Below, piece by piece: positions 63,009 through 64,000 of a DNA stretch of 64,000 nt. The position numbers and the translations under genes were made by a program. The stretch lies in contig NC_052483.1 of the NCBI RefSeq assembly GCF_009730915.1, forward strand, positions 372,001 to 436,000, given 5' to 3'. The DNA comes from Dioscorea cayenensis subsp. rotundata (taxonomy: Eukaryota; Streptophyta; Magnoliopsida; Dioscoreales; Dioscoreaceae). The first letter of the stretch is position 1; every line of letters starts with the position of its first letter. The notes under the pieces were generated by a model that was not told where the DNA came from, did no database searches, and worked only from the letters and a program-made list of their open reading frames with translations.

Positions 63009-64000
63009 AGTGAAGAACAAATCTATGCAAGAGCAGAGTCAGTAGGTATCCTACTTTTTTTCACTTTTTCTTCCCCAACATTGTAAACATAATTTCCAAA
63101 CAATCAGAAAACAAGGATAGACGATGAATCCAATAGATGCAATAAAAACATCAAAAATCTTGCTTGATAGAGCCTAATTGCTGTAAAGTGTGAACCTTGC
63201 CTGATTGTCAGACTTTCTTTGCAAATAAATTGTGGATGTTTCAACCATTGTTCAATCATTGCTCAAACATTTTGAGCATTTTCAATAAAAAAAAATATGC
63301 TAAACCACCCACATGGAAGTACATGCTAAAAGCATAATAACAGAAACTTAAGAGGAGTCAACTCATGTTATTTAGCCTCCACTCACCAGAGATTGGTTTG
63401 TTATAGCAAGCCATTAAAACAAGCGAGAAGCATTAATCAGTTAGAACAGTGAACTAGATGATCTAAGGGTACTATTCTGTAAAAATTAAGTTCACTTGGC
63501 AACCATAGAAAGGTAACAGAAGCAATGCAATACAGTTGTTGGTTCGTGAAGGGTGTATTGAAACTGTGAGGCATGCTCTGATTTTCTCTAAAACAGTTGA
63601 AATAATCTTGTTTCACAAGAGGCAAAATTCAAGATAGTAAAAGTTACAAATGTTAAGCAGGTCACTTGAACCATATTCTCTGTGTTTAACTGATAAGTGA
63701 CCTCAAAATTACTTGTAAATGTGCTTTCAGCAAGAAAGTGGCCTCAGAAGCATAGCATGAGGGATCAAACTTCATAGTATGCTTGTTTGAGCCTTTAGTA
63801 AACCTAAAACAAAGGAATTTATATAGACTGTGGGGCAATGAGTGAGGCAAGCAACATGAATAACTAGGAATTTCCCATGTTAACACAGTAGCACTATATA
63901 TATATATATACACACATGCTGCTCAGGCATCACATTGGTTACTCCAATGGTAACAAAGGATCTTCAAAACATGTAAAAATAAAGATGAACACAAATCAGT
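63009..64000. other. Upstream flank of the hAT-derived pseudogene
   Basis: Probably the old promoter and leader of the hAT-derived gene, AT-rich with a TA run at 63894-63910. No coding sequence or RNA gene recognised to the window end. Confidence 0.5.

Overview
This window is nuclear DNA of a flowering plant. It has intron-rich genes with GT-AG junctions, a type I MADS-box gene, a class 1 phytoglobin, PDV2, an MIZ1/DUF617 gene, Ty1-copia retrotransposons with plant initiator-Met tRNA primer sites, a hAT miniature element and LINE fragments. Gene structure and AT-rich spacers suggest a monocot outside the grasses, but I cannot name the species from sequence alone. A run of exactly 1,000 N (4367-5366) marks a fixed-size scaffold gap.

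Layout. 1-4366: a decayed minus-strand Ty1-copia element with RT, integrase and gag remnants, an extremely GC-rich leader, a primer-binding site and part of an LTR that runs into the gap. 5701-6261: type I MADS-box gene (minus). 9250-12676: ARIADNE RBR ubiquitin ligase (plus, 7 coding exons). 13970-23670: SUVR5 histone methyltransferase (minus, 11 coding exons), with a Tourist-like MITE in its largest intron. 24.4-36.8 kb: gene-poor, with a SINE candidate, a hAT MITE with 8-bp target duplication (27329-28175), LINE tails, a putative GC-rich leader exon near 29.8 kb and an 84-bp tandem duplication. 36856-40741: leucine-zipper/DUF547 (MIP1-type) gene (plus, 10 exons). 41054-41656: MIZ1-like DUF617 gene (minus). 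42746-44326: PDV2 plastid division gene (plus, 2 exons). 45584-46328: 5'-truncated LINE with a 9-bp target duplication. 47448-48330: class 1 phytoglobin (plus, 4 exons). 48943-49528: PR-1 (minus), with a decayed PR-1 copy at 50117-50520. 51279-63008: a BED-finger hAT transposase-like gene of the DAYSLEEPER/RICESLEEPER type (minus), split by two independent Ty1-copia insertions (52276-57620 and 57725-62413).

The host genes are unrelated single plant loci (chromatin, ubiquitin, plastid division, root and stress functions) and do not form a pathway. Two observations stand out. First, removing either copia element together with one target-site copy restores the hAT-derived gene's local reading frame, so the sequence order is a record of how this gene was lost. 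Second, ARI, SUVR5, the DUF547 gene and PR-1 all carry single-base frame breaks, nearly all in or beside mononucleotide runs and mostly extra bases. That pattern points to uncorrected long-read consensus errors rather than four independent pseudogenes. No clearly new system is evident.
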